DNA of 64,000 nucleotides from Candidatus Endomicrobiellum porotermitis (lineage in GTDB: Bacteria; Elusimicrobiota; Endomicrobiia; Endomicrobiales; Endomicrobiaceae). This document shows, one piece after another, positions 1 through 9,146 of the stretch. Every line of letters begins with the position of its first letter. Position 1 is the first letter of the stretch. The stretch spans positions 37,887 through 101,886 of the forward strand of contig JAITQE010000026.1 in the NCBI GenBank assembly GCA_031289055.1, read 5' to 3'. The position numbers and the translations under genes are program-made. Below the pieces are notes generated by a model. It was not told where the DNA came from. It made no database searches and was given only the letters and a program-made list of their open reading frames with translations.

Positions 1-1
1 T

Positions 2-133
2 GCGAGAGTCGAGGAAGAAAAGTCTGCGGATGCGGCGGCGGGAACAGATCCTGTTCAGCCTGAAATTATAAGCAAGGGCAAGAAAGACAAAGAAGAAGAA
101 GGAGTCGCGGCGGTTCCGGCGGCAAAGAAGTAA
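2..133 (+). CDS. rplY: C-terminal end of 50S ribosomal protein L25/CTC family (partial, runs off left edge)
   Basis: Open frame ...PVQPEIISKGKKDKEEEGVAAVPAAKK*; acidic/Lys-rich tail with PEIISKGKK typical of CTC-type L25; directly upstream of pth, a common pairing. Confidence 0.6.
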   Translation, partial: ARVEEEKSADAAAGTDPVQPEIISKGKKDKEEEGVAAVPAAKK

Positions 134-150
134 TAAAATAGATTACGGAG

Positions 151-747
151 TTGCCGGTGTCTAAACAGATTAAGCTTTTTGTCGGGCTTGGCAATCCGGG
201 TCGTAAATATGAAAACACCCGCCATAATCTTGGCTTTATAGCTCTGGATTCAATAGCTTTGGCTAAAGGTCTTGAGTTTAGAATTTGGAACAATGTGGCG
301 GATATTTCTTTTTATGAGGCTACTAGTGGTAAAGTATGGCTTTTAAAACCTGCTGCTTTTATGAATCTTTCCGGAGATGCCGTATCGTCTTTTTCAAAAT
401 ATTATAAAATCAGCGCGGAAGAAATAGTTATCTGTTACGACGATTTTTCCATATCTCTTGGCAAATATAAAATTAGGATGTCCGGCTCTGCCGGCGGACA
501 CAATGGTGTAAAATCCATCATAGAACGTCTTCATACGGACAAATTTCCGAGAATAAAGTTTGGCATAGGACCGTTCCCAAAATTTATGGACATGGCTGAT
601 TTTGTTTTGTCAAAATTCTCAAAAGAAGATGAAAACGGAATAAATTTGGTAAAGAATCTTGCAGTTGAAATTTTTGACGAAATAAATGCGTCTGATGTTG
701 AAAAAGCGGCTTCTAAACTGGCGAACAAAAATAAAACTCTCAAATAA
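151..747 (+). CDS. pth: Peptidyl-tRNA hydrolase
   Basis: FVGLGNPGRKYENTRHNLGF and GSAGGHNGVKSI motifs; TTG start. Confidence 0.95.
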   Translation: MPVSKQIKLFVGLGNPGRKYENTRHNLGFIALDSIALAKGLEFRIWNNVADISFYEATSGKVWLLKPAAFMNLSGDAVSSFSKYYKISAEEIVICYDDFSISLGKYKIRMSGSAGGHNGVKSIIERLHTDKFPRIKFGIGPFPKFMDMADFVLSKFSKEDENGINLVKNLAVEIFDEINASDVEKAASKLANKNKTLK

Positions 748-830
748 ATTTATAGGTTAAGGCGGTTTAGTTTAACAGATAAAATTTCTGCGCCAACGTC
801 AGAAAATCTCAAAATTTTAAAAGGCGACGA

Positions 831-1586
831 ATGTATAAAAACAGAAACAATAGAAAAGAATTATCGTTTGAAAATATTATATACGGACGCAATTCTGTTT
901 TAGAACTTCTTAAAGCAGGCAAACGCGCCGTAAACAAATTGATGGTTTCGCAGACTGCGAGAGGCTCGGCAATTTCAGAGATTATAAATCTTGCAAAGCA
1001 TAAGGGGATAGCTGTCCATTCTGTCCCGCCTGAGAAATTAGACAGGTTTTCGGAGCGGTCGCAAGGCGTTGCTGTAGAAGTTTCGCCAACAGAGTACGTA
1101 GAGCTTGAAGACTTAATAAAACAATCAAAACGGTCTCCGAAACCGTTGCTTGTAATATTAGACGGCATAGAAGATCCGCATAATTTAGGCGCAATAATAA
1201 GGAATTGCGTAGCTTTTGGAGCTGACGGCGCGATAATACCCAAGTGGAGAGCCGTCGGCGTAAATGAAACCGTTTCAAGAGCTTCTTCCGGAGCCGTAGA
1301 GCATATATCAATATCAAAAGTTGCAAACGTAAATCAGGCTATAGATTTATTAAAAGAAAATAACTTTTGGATAGCCGGCGCGGAAAACGGCGGACAAAGT
1401 TTGGAAGATGCGGATTTGCCTTTCCCTTTAGCCGTAATCATAGGAAGCGAAGGTTTTGGTCTCCATAATCTAACTAAAAAACATTGTGATTTTTTAATCT
1501 CAATTCCGCAAAAAACCGCCATATCTTCCCTCAACGCCTCGTGCGCCTCCGCCGTAATCCTATATGAGTTTTCCAAAAAGCGCTGA
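831..1586 (+). CDS. rlmB: 23S rRNA (guanosine-2'-O-)-methyltransferase, SpoU/TrmH family
   Basis: IIYGRNSVLELL, DGIEDPHNLGAIIRN, IIGSEGFGL, SLNASCASAVILYE motifs. Confidence 0.92.
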   Translation: MYKNRNNRKELSFENIIYGRNSVLELLKAGKRAVNKLMVSQTARGSAISEIINLAKHKGIAVHSVPPEKLDRFSERSQGVAVEVSPTEYVELEDLIKQSKRSPKPLLVILDGIEDPHNLGAIIRNCVAFGADGAIIPKWRAVGVNETVSRASSGAVEHISISKVANVNQAIDLLKENNFWIAGAENGGQSLEDADLPFPLAVIIGSEGFGLHNLTKKHCDFLISIPQKTAISSLNASCASAVILYEFSKKR

Positions 1587-2144
1587 TAGCAAGCGAATCC
1601 GCATGCCGTACAATACCGTTGCAAGGGTTAATACCCGAGTATATAGAAAAAGGTTCTCATTTTTATATCTAACCGATAAACTCAAGTATTAAAAATAATA
1701 TGTCTCAACAACTACTTCAAGCCCCTGTCAAAGTTGAATTCAACCGTCTTTCAATTTTTAACGAAGTTGTCCCGGAAGCTTTTCCATGTCCAAAAATTTT
1801 AAGCTCCATATCGGTTTTACTTGAATCGCTTTTATCTCTTGCAGGCGATAACAACTCAATTTTATCCGCGCAATCCATTATGCAAAATTGTTTTATTAAA
1901 TTTGACTTAGATGTCGGTATTTTATAAAATAGAACTTCGTAAATTTATTGTTGTATCGGCGTTTTTGTTTGCATTTATTGTTTGATTGTGAAAATTTTTT
2001 CCTTTTGATTTTTGCCCCAACCGAGCAAACGTAACGTTAAGATTAGGCGTGGAATATGTCATATAAGCGTCGCGTATAATTGTATAAATATCCGATTTAT
2101 CAGAGTGTGTTCTTAGTTGATTTTTAAGTTTTTGTTCTTGGTAA

Positions 2145-3191
2145 ATGGTAAAAATAGAGGAGCAGTGGGTGAACAAAATAGGCATAGTTTGTACAATGGG
2201 ACCAGCGATACGTTCCCTTGAAATTTTGAAGAGTTTAGCCGATAGCGGTATGGCTATAGTAAGGCTTAATTTTTCGCACGGAACTTTTGCGGAGCATGAA
2301 AAAGACATCGCTTTGGTAAGAACTTTAAACGAGCGGTATAAGAAAGATATAAAAATTCTCGCCGATTTGGAAGGACACAGAATAAGAGTTGGTAAAATTG
2401 AAGGCGGCAAGGTAGAATTAAAGAAAGGTCAACAGCTTATTCTTACTAATAAAGATATAGTAGGAAACAGTAAAGAAATTTCAATAGACTATCTAAATCC
2501 TCTTACGGACATTACAAAGGGTCTTACAATTTTTATAGACGATGGCAACCTTGCGTTAAAAGTTTTATCTTCAAAAGAAGACGAGGTTGTTACAGAAGTT
2601 CAGACGGACTATGTTTTAAAGACCCATAAAGGCGTAAATATTCCCGATGCAAAATTAAGATTTAAACCTTTAGAAGATAAAGACCGCGAAGGCTTGCTTT
2701 TTGCTTTGGGTCAAAACGTTGATTGCGTGGCGAATTCTTTTGTTAGAGATGCTGCCGATATGCAGCCTATAATAGACGTAGTAAAAGAGCAGAAAGCCAA
2801 ATGTGAACTTGTAGCTAAAATTGAAGATATGTCTGGAATCAATAATATTGACGAAATTCTTGATGTCGTTGAAGGAATAATGGTCGCCAGAGGCGACATG
2901 GGCGTATCTTTGCCTGTTTACTCAGTGCCCGTAATGCAAAAATACATAATAAAAAAATGCAAGGCGCGCGATAAGTTTGTAATCACGGCTACGCAAATGT
3001 TGGAAAGTATGATTAAAAATCCTGTTCCTACAAGAGCGGAGGTCAGCGATGTGGCTAATGCAGTTTTGGACGGAACCGACTATACAATGCTTTCAGCTGA
3101 AACGTCAGTAGGTCTTTATCCTGAGAAAGCTGTTGCTATGATGGGCAACGTTATAAAGTACACGTTGGAAAATAAATCAAAGATAGCCTAA
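2145..3191 (+). CDS. pyk: Pyruvate kinase, short form without the C-terminal domain
   Basis: VRLNFSHGTFAEHEK, MVARGDMGVSLP, ITATQMLESMI, PTRAEVSDVANAVLDGTDYTMLSAET; ends right after the barrel. Confidence 0.9.
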   Translation: MVKIEEQWVNKIGIVCTMGPAIRSLEILKSLADSGMAIVRLNFSHGTFAEHEKDIALVRTLNERYKKDIKILADLEGHRIRVGKIEGGKVELKKGQQLILTNKDIVGNSKEISIDYLNPLTDITKGLTIFIDDGNLALKVLSSKEDEVVTEVQTDYVLKTHKGVNIPDAKLRFKPLEDKDREGLLFALGQNVDCVANSFVRDAADMQPIIDVVKEQKAKCELVAKIEDMSGINNIDEILDVVEGIMVARGDMGVSLPVYSVPVMQKYIIKKCKARDKFVITATQMLESMIKNPVPTRAEVSDVANAVLDGTDYTMLSAETSVGLYPEKAVAMMGNVIKYTLENKSKIA

Positions 3192-3292
3192 ATTAATTTT
3201 TATTTTATAAAAGAGGACTGCTGTTGTATATTAATTTTTTTTGCTAATTTTTCGGCAGGCTGCTTTCTTTATAGTCGTAGTTAGGAGAAAAA

Positions 3293-4003
3293 GTGGAAAT
3301 TGTTTATTCGTTGATAGCCGCAAGCGCGGCGATGGTAGGAGCTTTAATAGTTATAACGTTTCATAAATGGTCTGAAAGAAATTCTTTTCTTATAATAAAT
3401 TTTGCGGCAGGCGTTATGCTTACGCTTGCTTTTGCTCATTTAATTCCTGAAGGCTTGGAGTTAAATTCCAATACGATGTTTTATGCTTTGATTGGTTTTT
3501 TGTTTATGTTTTTTTTGCAGTTTATTGTTCTATTCCACCCATGTCGCGATCACGAGTGCCGCACGCACACGCACGTAGCTTCTGTTGTAGGTTTATCTCT
3601 GCATTCAATTCTTGATGGACTTATGATAACTGTTGGTTTTGAGGCTAATGCAGAATTAGGAATTCTTACGACGTTTGCTATTTTGCTTCACAAGCTTCCT
3701 GACGGAATAACTATTTCGGGAGTTCTACTTCATAAAGGCGTTTCCAAAAAGAAAATTTTTCTTTTTTCTCTTCTTACCGCGTTATTTACGCCTCTTGGCG
3801 CAATAGTGGGGTTATGTTTGTTTAAAGGAATGTCTTTGCGTATGCTAGGGGCATTTTTAGGAGTAACGGCAGGCTCTTTTATTTTTCTTTCAGCTTCAGA
3901 TTTAATACCGGAAACCCATAAGTCAAAAGATAAAGTCACATCGCTTATGTTGTTTGCAGGGGTGTTTGTTGTCCTTGCTGCAGAACGTATAATAGGGCGT
4001 TGA
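3293..4003 (+). CDS. ZIP-family metal transporter
   Basis: Multi-TM; HLIPEG, HSILDG, LLHKLPDG motifs; His-rich loop; GTG start. Confidence 0.85.
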   Translation: MEIVYSLIAASAAMVGALIVITFHKWSERNSFLIINFAAGVMLTLAFAHLIPEGLELNSNTMFYALIGFLFMFFLQFIVLFHPCRDHECRTHTHVASVVGLSLHSILDGLMITVGFEANAELGILTTFAILLHKLPDGITISGVLLHKGVSKKKIFLFSLLTALFTPLGAIVGLCLFKGMSLRMLGAFLGVTAGSFIFLSASDLIPETHKSKDKVTSLMLFAGVFVVLAAERIIGR

Positions 4004-4043
4004 TTTATGATATTATTATGAATGATTTTGGAGATTTGCAACA

Positions 4044-4934
4044 ATGAATGAAATAAAGAAATTTCCATATACCTATATTTTGGGCTGGTCAGTGTCAAGG
4101 TACGATAGATTTTCAAGCTGCAAACGTCAATATTTCTACGATTATTATGCAAAATACGATAAAGAAAATCCTCTTGAAAAAATTGTATTTTTAAAAGGGT
4201 TAACTTCAAAAGCGCTGGAAACGGGAAATATTGTCCACGACGTTATAAGAGACACGCTTCAAAGATTCCAAAAGAGCTCAAAGCCAATAAACAAAGATAA
4301 ATTTTTCAAATATGCATTTAATACGACTGAGAAATATTGCGGCGCAAAAACTTTCTTTGAACATTATTATAATGGAGATTTAATTTCCGTTCAAGATATA
4401 TATTTAAAGGTGAAAAATATATTAGAAAAATTTTTGAATAGCCCACGCTTTTCTTGGATTGAAAAGAACGCTGTTCCGCAGAGCTCGGGGTGGGTTATAG
4501 AACCGCCGGGCTTTGGAGAAACAAGAATAAATAACTATAAAGCTTTTTGCAAAGTTGATTTTTTGTTTCCTGTCGGCGATAAAATATATATTATGGATTG
4601 GAAAACTGGGAAAGCCGATGATATTAAACACTCAAAACAATTGACCGGATACTCTCTTTGGGCAAACTATCATTTTGAAAAGAAAGCGTCCGACATTGTG
4701 CCTATGGTTGCGTATCTTTATCCCGAATACAAAGAGAGAAATATAAAGATCAATGATGCCTCCATATTTGAATTTGCAAATACTGTAGAATCGGAGACGA
4801 AAGATATGTATGAATATTTGATTGATATTGAGAAAAACATACCTAAAGACAAAAAAGAATTTCCTGTTGCCTGCAACGCGTTTTTTTGTAAATACTGCAA
4901 CTACAAAGAAATTTGCCGCGCAAGTAAATTTTAA
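4044..4934 (+). CDS. PD-(D/E)XK nuclease with putative Fe-S cysteines (RecB/Cas4/AddB-like), standalone
   Basis: WSVSRYDRFSSCKRQYFYDYY, IYIMDWKTGKADD nuclease core, C-terminal FCKYCNYKEIC (CxxCx5C). Confidence 0.8.
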   Translation: MNEIKKFPYTYILGWSVSRYDRFSSCKRQYFYDYYAKYDKENPLEKIVFLKGLTSKALETGNIVHDVIRDTLQRFQKSSKPINKDKFFKYAFNTTEKYCGAKTFFEHYYNGDLISVQDIYLKVKNILEKFLNSPRFSWIEKNAVPQSSGWVIEPPGFGETRINNYKAFCKVDFLFPVGDKIYIMDWKTGKADDIKHSKQLTGYSLWANYHFEKKASDIVPMVAYLYPEYKERNIKINDASIFEFANTVESETKDMYEYLIDIEKNIPKDKKEFPVACNAFFCKYCNYKEICRASKF

Positions 4935-5010
4935 TAAAATTGTCGCTTTAGCGAGCGTTAAATGGAATTGTTTGCCAATTCTTTGTCCAAAGCAGGTTTA
5001 GGTATTTAAT

Positions 5011-5176
5011 CCGAGATCCTTTCTAAAATCTTTGCTACAAAAGAAGCGGGGAAAGTCGCAGATCTTGGTTTATCAATGCGTTATGGCATAGTAAAGAGTT
5101 TGAGGGGGGGGTATCGGTTAAGAACGTTGTGGGAAAAGGTGCGACTTTCTATATAAATTTTCCGATATCAAAATAA
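5011..5176 (+). pseudogene. Relic of a sensor histidine kinase C-terminus
   Basis: Start-less frame ..KIFATKEAGKVADLGLSMRYGIVKSLRGGVSVKNVVGKGATFYINFPISK*, matching the G1/G2-box region (PFFTTKE.GKGTGLGLS..YGIVK..GG). Confidence 0.75.
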
Positions 5177-5178
5177 AT

Positions 5179-6339
5179 ATGAATACGATTTTGTATATTT
5201 TGATTGGATTTGTTGTTGGAGTTTCTTTTGTTTTGTTTAAATATATGGCAGCGGTAAAGGATAATGCCGCTAAAGAACAAAGGATAAAAGATTTAGAGGA
5301 AAATCTTAAAAACCAATCGGGTGTAAACGATTCTTTAAAAATAGAATTTGAAAATATTGCTTCAAAAGTTTTAGAAGAAAAAAACGCGAAAATTACGGAT
5401 TTGAATAAAGCTTCTTTGGAAAATGTAGTCGCGCCTTTTAAAGTAAAAATTGATGAGTTTAAAAACAAGGTTGAAAATCTTCAGATATATGAAGCGGAGA
5501 AAATGTCCGGACTACAGAAAGAATTGGAAAAATTAATTAGTCTTAATAAGCAAGTAAGCGAAGAAGCTAACAATCTTGCCGGAGCATTAAAAGGCGCGAA
5601 TAAATTACAAGGGATATGGGGCGAACTTACTTTGGAGAGAATTTTTGAATGCGCTGGCATGATAAAAGGCGTGCATTATAGTTCTCAGGAACAGTTTAAA
5701 GAGGAAAGCGGAAGAAAGATTCCAGATTATATAGTTAACTTGCCTGAAGGAAAGAGCATAGTTGTTGACGCAAAAACATCGCTAGGAGCTTATGAAAAAT
5801 ATTATAGTTCTCAAAATGAAACGGATAAAAAGATTTATTTAAAAGAACACTCTGTAAGCGTAAAAAAACACATTGATGAGCTTGCAGAAAAAGGCTATGC
5901 CGATTTACAGAGACTTAACCAACCCGAATATGTTTTAATGTTTGTGCCTGTAGAGGGAGCTGTTTCGCTGGCCGTTGCAGATAAACCGGATTTAGTAGGC
6001 TATGCGTTTAAGAAAAATATTATAATAGTTACGCCGTCAACGCTTTTAGCCACCTTAAAAACCGTTGAGTATATTTGGCGTCAAGAAAGCCAAAAAAAAA
6101 ATGTTCTTGAAATAGCTAAAGTAGGCGGGAATCTTTACGATAAATTTGTAACTTTTGCCGAGACTTTGCTTGATGTCAACAGGAAGATGACGGAAGCAAA
6201 AGATAAAACCGAAGAAGCCTTAAAGAGGCTTTCTTCTCCTGACAAGAAAGGCGATAGTTTGGTTGCAAGAGCTCAAAAGTTAAAAGAACTCGGATCTCCG
6301 ACAAGAAAAGAAATGCCTAGAGAGTTGTTAACCGACTAA
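5179..6339 (+). CDS. rmuC: DNA recombination protein RmuC
   Basis: N-terminal TM + coiled coil, KLQGIWGELTLERIFECAGM, VVDAKTSLGAYEKY, LLATLKTVEYIWRQE. Confidence 0.93.
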   Translation: MNTILYILIGFVVGVSFVLFKYMAAVKDNAAKEQRIKDLEENLKNQSGVNDSLKIEFENIASKVLEEKNAKITDLNKASLENVVAPFKVKIDEFKNKVENLQIYEAEKMSGLQKELEKLISLNKQVSEEANNLAGALKGANKLQGIWGELTLERIFECAGMIKGVHYSSQEQFKEESGRKIPDYIVNLPEGKSIVVDAKTSLGAYEKYYSSQNETDKKIYLKEHSVSVKKHIDELAEKGYADLQRLNQPEYVLMFVPVEGAVSLAVADKPDLVGYAFKKNIIIVTPSTLLATLKTVEYIWRQESQKKNVLEIAKVGGNLYDKFVTFAETLLDVNRKMTEAKDKTEEALKRLSSPDKKGDSLVARAQKLKELGSPTRKEMPRELLTD

Positions 6340-6364
6340 TAGCGTCATGTAACTTGAGGATAAA

Positions 6365-7066
6365 ATGAATGGACATAAAACGACGTTGTATAAAAGCGAA
6401 CTTCAAAATAAAGCGCTAGAACTTAGAAAAGAGCTTGACAAGAAGGAATTAGATCTTATTTTTGATGATAATTTTTTTAGAGATTATCTTGTAAAGATTG
6501 TTGTTAAAACAAAAAAAGGAATAACAAAAGGAAATTTATTTATCTATTATAAACCGACAAAAGACGCGTATTCTTTGAAAAGGCAAATAAAAGATACTCA
6601 AACAGATTTGCTTATAGATTTGTCATGGAATAAGATTAACAATTCTGAGACTTATGCGGCTGAGAGCGGTATTTACGAGGCTTTTGTAGACGGTTCATAC
6701 ATTAATGGAACTACGGGTTACGGCGCTGTTATTTATCTTGGCGATGAAATAAAGGCGGAACTTTCAGGAACGGTTCCCAATACGCAGTTTAGACAATTTG
6801 GCGGAGAATTGAAATCTGTTCTTGAAACTTTAAAATGGTGCGATGAAAATTATGTTGAAAAGATAAGAATCAACTACGATTATGAGGGTATAGAAAAAAT
6901 TGCCTTGGGCAAATGGAAAGCTGGCAACGAATTTTCAAAAGAGTATATAGATTTTATTTGCCGAACGAAAGTTGAAATTGAATGGCGGCATATAAAAAGC
7001 CATACGGGGAATATAAAAAATGATAAAGCTGATTTGCTAGCAAAACGCGCGGCAGGCAAGCGGTAA
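6365..7066 (+). CDS. RNase H family protein
   Basis: EAFVDGSYINGTTGYGAVIY ... ELKSVLETLKW ... WRHIKSHTGNIKNDKADLLAKRAA. Confidence 0.85.
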   Translation: MNGHKTTLYKSELQNKALELRKELDKKELDLIFDDNFFRDYLVKIVVKTKKGITKGNLFIYYKPTKDAYSLKRQIKDTQTDLLIDLSWNKINNSETYAAESGIYEAFVDGSYINGTTGYGAVIYLGDEIKAELSGTVPNTQFRQFGGELKSVLETLKWCDENYVEKIRINYDYEGIEKIALGKWKAGNEFSKEYIDFICRTKVEIEWRHIKSHTGNIKNDKADLLAKRAAGKR

Positions 7067-7110
7067 TTTGTATAATTGTTTGTTAATATTTTTTCAAGGG
7101 AGGAACAAAC

Positions 7111-7449
7111 ATGTCAAACTTGAAAAGCGCATTTTATGCAGGCGTTGGTCTTGTGTTAAAGAGTAAGGATAAGGTTGAATCCGCCGCGAGAAAATTTGTT
7201 AAAGACAACAAAGTTGAGGCTGTGGAGGGTAAAAAATTTATAGACAAAACAGTCAAACACGTGGAAGCTGCGAAAAGGGACTTATCAAAAAAGTTTAATG
7301 GAGCGGTAAAAAACGCAGTTGATAAAATGGGTCTGATAACTCGTAAAGAAGTAAAAGTTTTAAAAGAAGAGATACATCATTTTAAAAAGCAATTAAGCAA
7401 ACCTAATAGTCCTTCTAAAAAATCAAAAGTCAAAAAAGAGAAAAGATAA
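7111..7449 (+). CDS. Phasin-like small Lys-rich coiled-coil protein
   Basis: GVGLVLKSKDKVE..ARKFVKDNKVEAVEGKKFID...GLITRKEVKVLKEEI; phasin-like organisation; RBS GGGAGGAA. Confidence 0.55.
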   Translation: MSNLKSAFYAGVGLVLKSKDKVESAARKFVKDNKVEAVEGKKFIDKTVKHVEAAKRDLSKKFNGAVKNAVDKMGLITRKEVKVLKEEIHHFKKQLSKPNSPSKKSKVKKEKR

Positions 7450-7869
7450 TTCTTCTTTGGCGACTGCTGCTAACGTAAAGATTTGGCTAAAGTAGGGAAG
7501 GCGAAGGGCTTCTCTTTCGGTTTAAGGTGTCGTTCGCTAGTGTGGCGGCCTTGATTTGATTGTTGGTAATCAGGATCCGGTTCAGAATCGTCCCATAATT
7601 TTGGCTTCGGCTGATGCTTAAGAATAGCTTGAGTCTGTGATAATGGATTATTAATTGTTTTAGAGTCAAGAAATCATCGCTACTAGATGGCAGTAGTGTA
7701 TAATCGTTACAGCAAAAGAGTAAATGAGAAATCAGGTTTTGATAATGAGATATATATTTCACAAATATTTCACATCTTACTAAACTAACTTCGCTTTTCA
7801 AAATGTTATATTATTACTATGTAACTTACGAGTAGTACAATAATATAAGAGGAGGATGACTAGTAAAAA

Positions 7870-8646
7870 ATGAAAAAAGATAACAGTAAAATATTAAAAA
7901 GCACTCTTATGGTGATGACGTTAAGTTTGTTTGTTTTTGTTGCTGAAGGGCAAGCTCAGCTTCTGCAGAGACTATCCTCTCATATCTCCGCCGGCAGAGT
8001 CTTTAAAAATCTTCTTACACCAGTTAGGGGAGCCGAACCGTTGATCCCGATTAGGGGACTAGCCGAACCATTGATCCCGCAACTGCCACTATATGGTAAA
8101 TCAGTTGGCACATTACAAGAAAATACCATAGGCGGCTTGGAAGGAGTAGTAGACTTACGGCGACAACTAAGGCAATTAGAGGAAGTAAGAGCGCAAAATG
8201 CCATAAGTTTGGCAACAGTAACCCAAGAGAAAGAACAACAAAGAGCAGAAGTAGCGCGGTTACAAGAAGAATTAAAGCAAGTAAGAGCAAAAAGTGACGC
8301 GCAAGTAACCCAAGAGAAAGAACAGAAAAGAGCAGAAGTAGCGCGGTTACAACAACAAGTAGAAGAAGAAAGAGGAAGTCAAGTAGCAAGAACAAACAGA
8401 TTTAAGATGTTAGGATGCAAATTGGCGACTATGTTAGGAATATCAAAAGTAGCGAACATGGAATTACGTAAACAAATTAACGAAATGGAACTACAAAACG
8501 ATGATATGCAATCAAAAATATCAAAAGTAGTTAGGATTGCGTGGGAAGAAGTATCGCGCTTGGAAGGGATAATAGCAGAAAAAGACGCTCAAATTTCGCA
8601 ACTAAGAGAGGGGGGGGGGATTGAGGATAGAGAAAAGAAAAAGTGA
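7870..8646 (+). CDS. Secreted coiled-coil protein with internal repeats (tandem secreted cluster, gene 1)
   Basis: N-terminal hydrophobic signal; RBS AAGAGGAGGA; two 29-residue VTQEKEQ(Q/K)RAEVARLQ repeats; 10-nt G tract near the 3' end. Confidence 0.7.
   Translation: MKKDNSKILKSTLMVMTLSLFVFVAEGQAQLLQRLSSHISAGRVFKNLLTPVRGAEPLIPIRGLAEPLIPQLPLYGKSVGTLQENTIGGLEGVVDLRRQLRQLEEVRAQNAISLATVTQEKEQQRAEVARLQEELKQVRAKSDAQVTQEKEQKRAEVARLQQQVEEERGSQVARTNRFKMLGCKLATMLGISKVANMELRKQINEMELQNDDMQSKISKVVRIAWEEVSRLEGIIAEKDAQISQLREGGGIEDREKKK
8024..8080 (+). repeat. Short tandem repeat TTAGGGG(ACT)AGCCGAACCRTTGATCCCG x2
   Basis: ttaggggagccgaaccgttgatcccga followed by ttaggggactagccgaaccattgatcccgc; encodes RGAEPLIPI/RGLAEPLIPQ. 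Confidence 0.85.
8218..8354 (+). repeat. 87-bp period direct repeat (29 codons) in a coiled-coil gene
   Basis: gtaacccaagagaaagaaca(a/g)..agagcagaagtagcgcggttacaa begins at 8218 and again at 8305. Confidence 0.85.
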
Positions 8647-9143
8647 AGGATATTAAAATGTTAAAAAAATTAATAAGTTTGGTCGTAGTTTTTACTATGT
8701 TGGTTTCAGTAAGCGGTAGAGTAATGGCGGAGGCGTTGCTTGATGAAGATGAGCAAGATATTCAAGATATTATTGAAGAAGCAAGAATAGTATTACAAGG
8801 AAATAAAAATAGGTCGGAGTTTAGTAAAAGTGAGATAGAGACTATTGAAAGAGCAATTGAAAGAGCAAGATTATTATTATTGCAAAGAAAAAAGTTTAGT
8901 GAATTTAGTGAAAAGATTACTAAAAGGGCAGGAATATTGCCAGAAAAGGAGACTTCTTTTATAGGGAAAATGATGACGGTATTGTCAAAATTTGAAAATG
9001 TTCTTTCAAAGCTTGCTAGTATGGTAGATAGTATCGTGACCGTATATGGTGGCCTCAAAGATTTAATATTGGGCGCTAAAGGAGCGTCTTTAGAAAGTTA
9101 TAGATCGAAATTATCTAAAGAAATAAAGAAAGAGGGAGAGTGA
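8643..9143 (+). CDS. Secreted helical protein (tandem secreted cluster, gene 2)
   Basis: MLKKLISLVVVFTMLVSVSGRVMA signal peptide (internal ATG ~8658); internal duplication EEARIVLQGNKNRSEFS / ERARLLLLQRKKFSEFS. Confidence 0.6.
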   Translation: MKDIKMLKKLISLVVVFTMLVSVSGRVMAEALLDEDEQDIQDIIEEARIVLQGNKNRSEFSKSEIETIERAIERARLLLLQRKKFSEFSEKITKRAGILPEKETSFIGKMMTVLSKFENVLSKLASMVDSIVTVYGGLKDLILGAKGASLESYRSKLSKEIKKEGE

Positions 9144-9146
9144 CAC

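Noticed and set aside
982-1326. Minus-strand ORFs overlapping rlmB, and the many similar antisense ORFs in the track
   Set aside because: They lie opposite strongly supported genes and have no motif support
1700-1927. 75-aa plus-strand ORF between rlmB and pyk
   Set aside because: No family signal and poor start context; possibly decayed DNA, but no parent gene could be named
7487-7801. Minus-strand 104-aa ORF upstream of the secreted cluster
   Set aside because: No recognisable motif or RBS; region looks like non-coding or decayed DNA
8051-8395. Leu-rich 114-aa minus-strand ORF
   Set aside because: Antisense shadow of the Glu/Gln/Arg-rich coiled-coil repeat; no start context and low complexity
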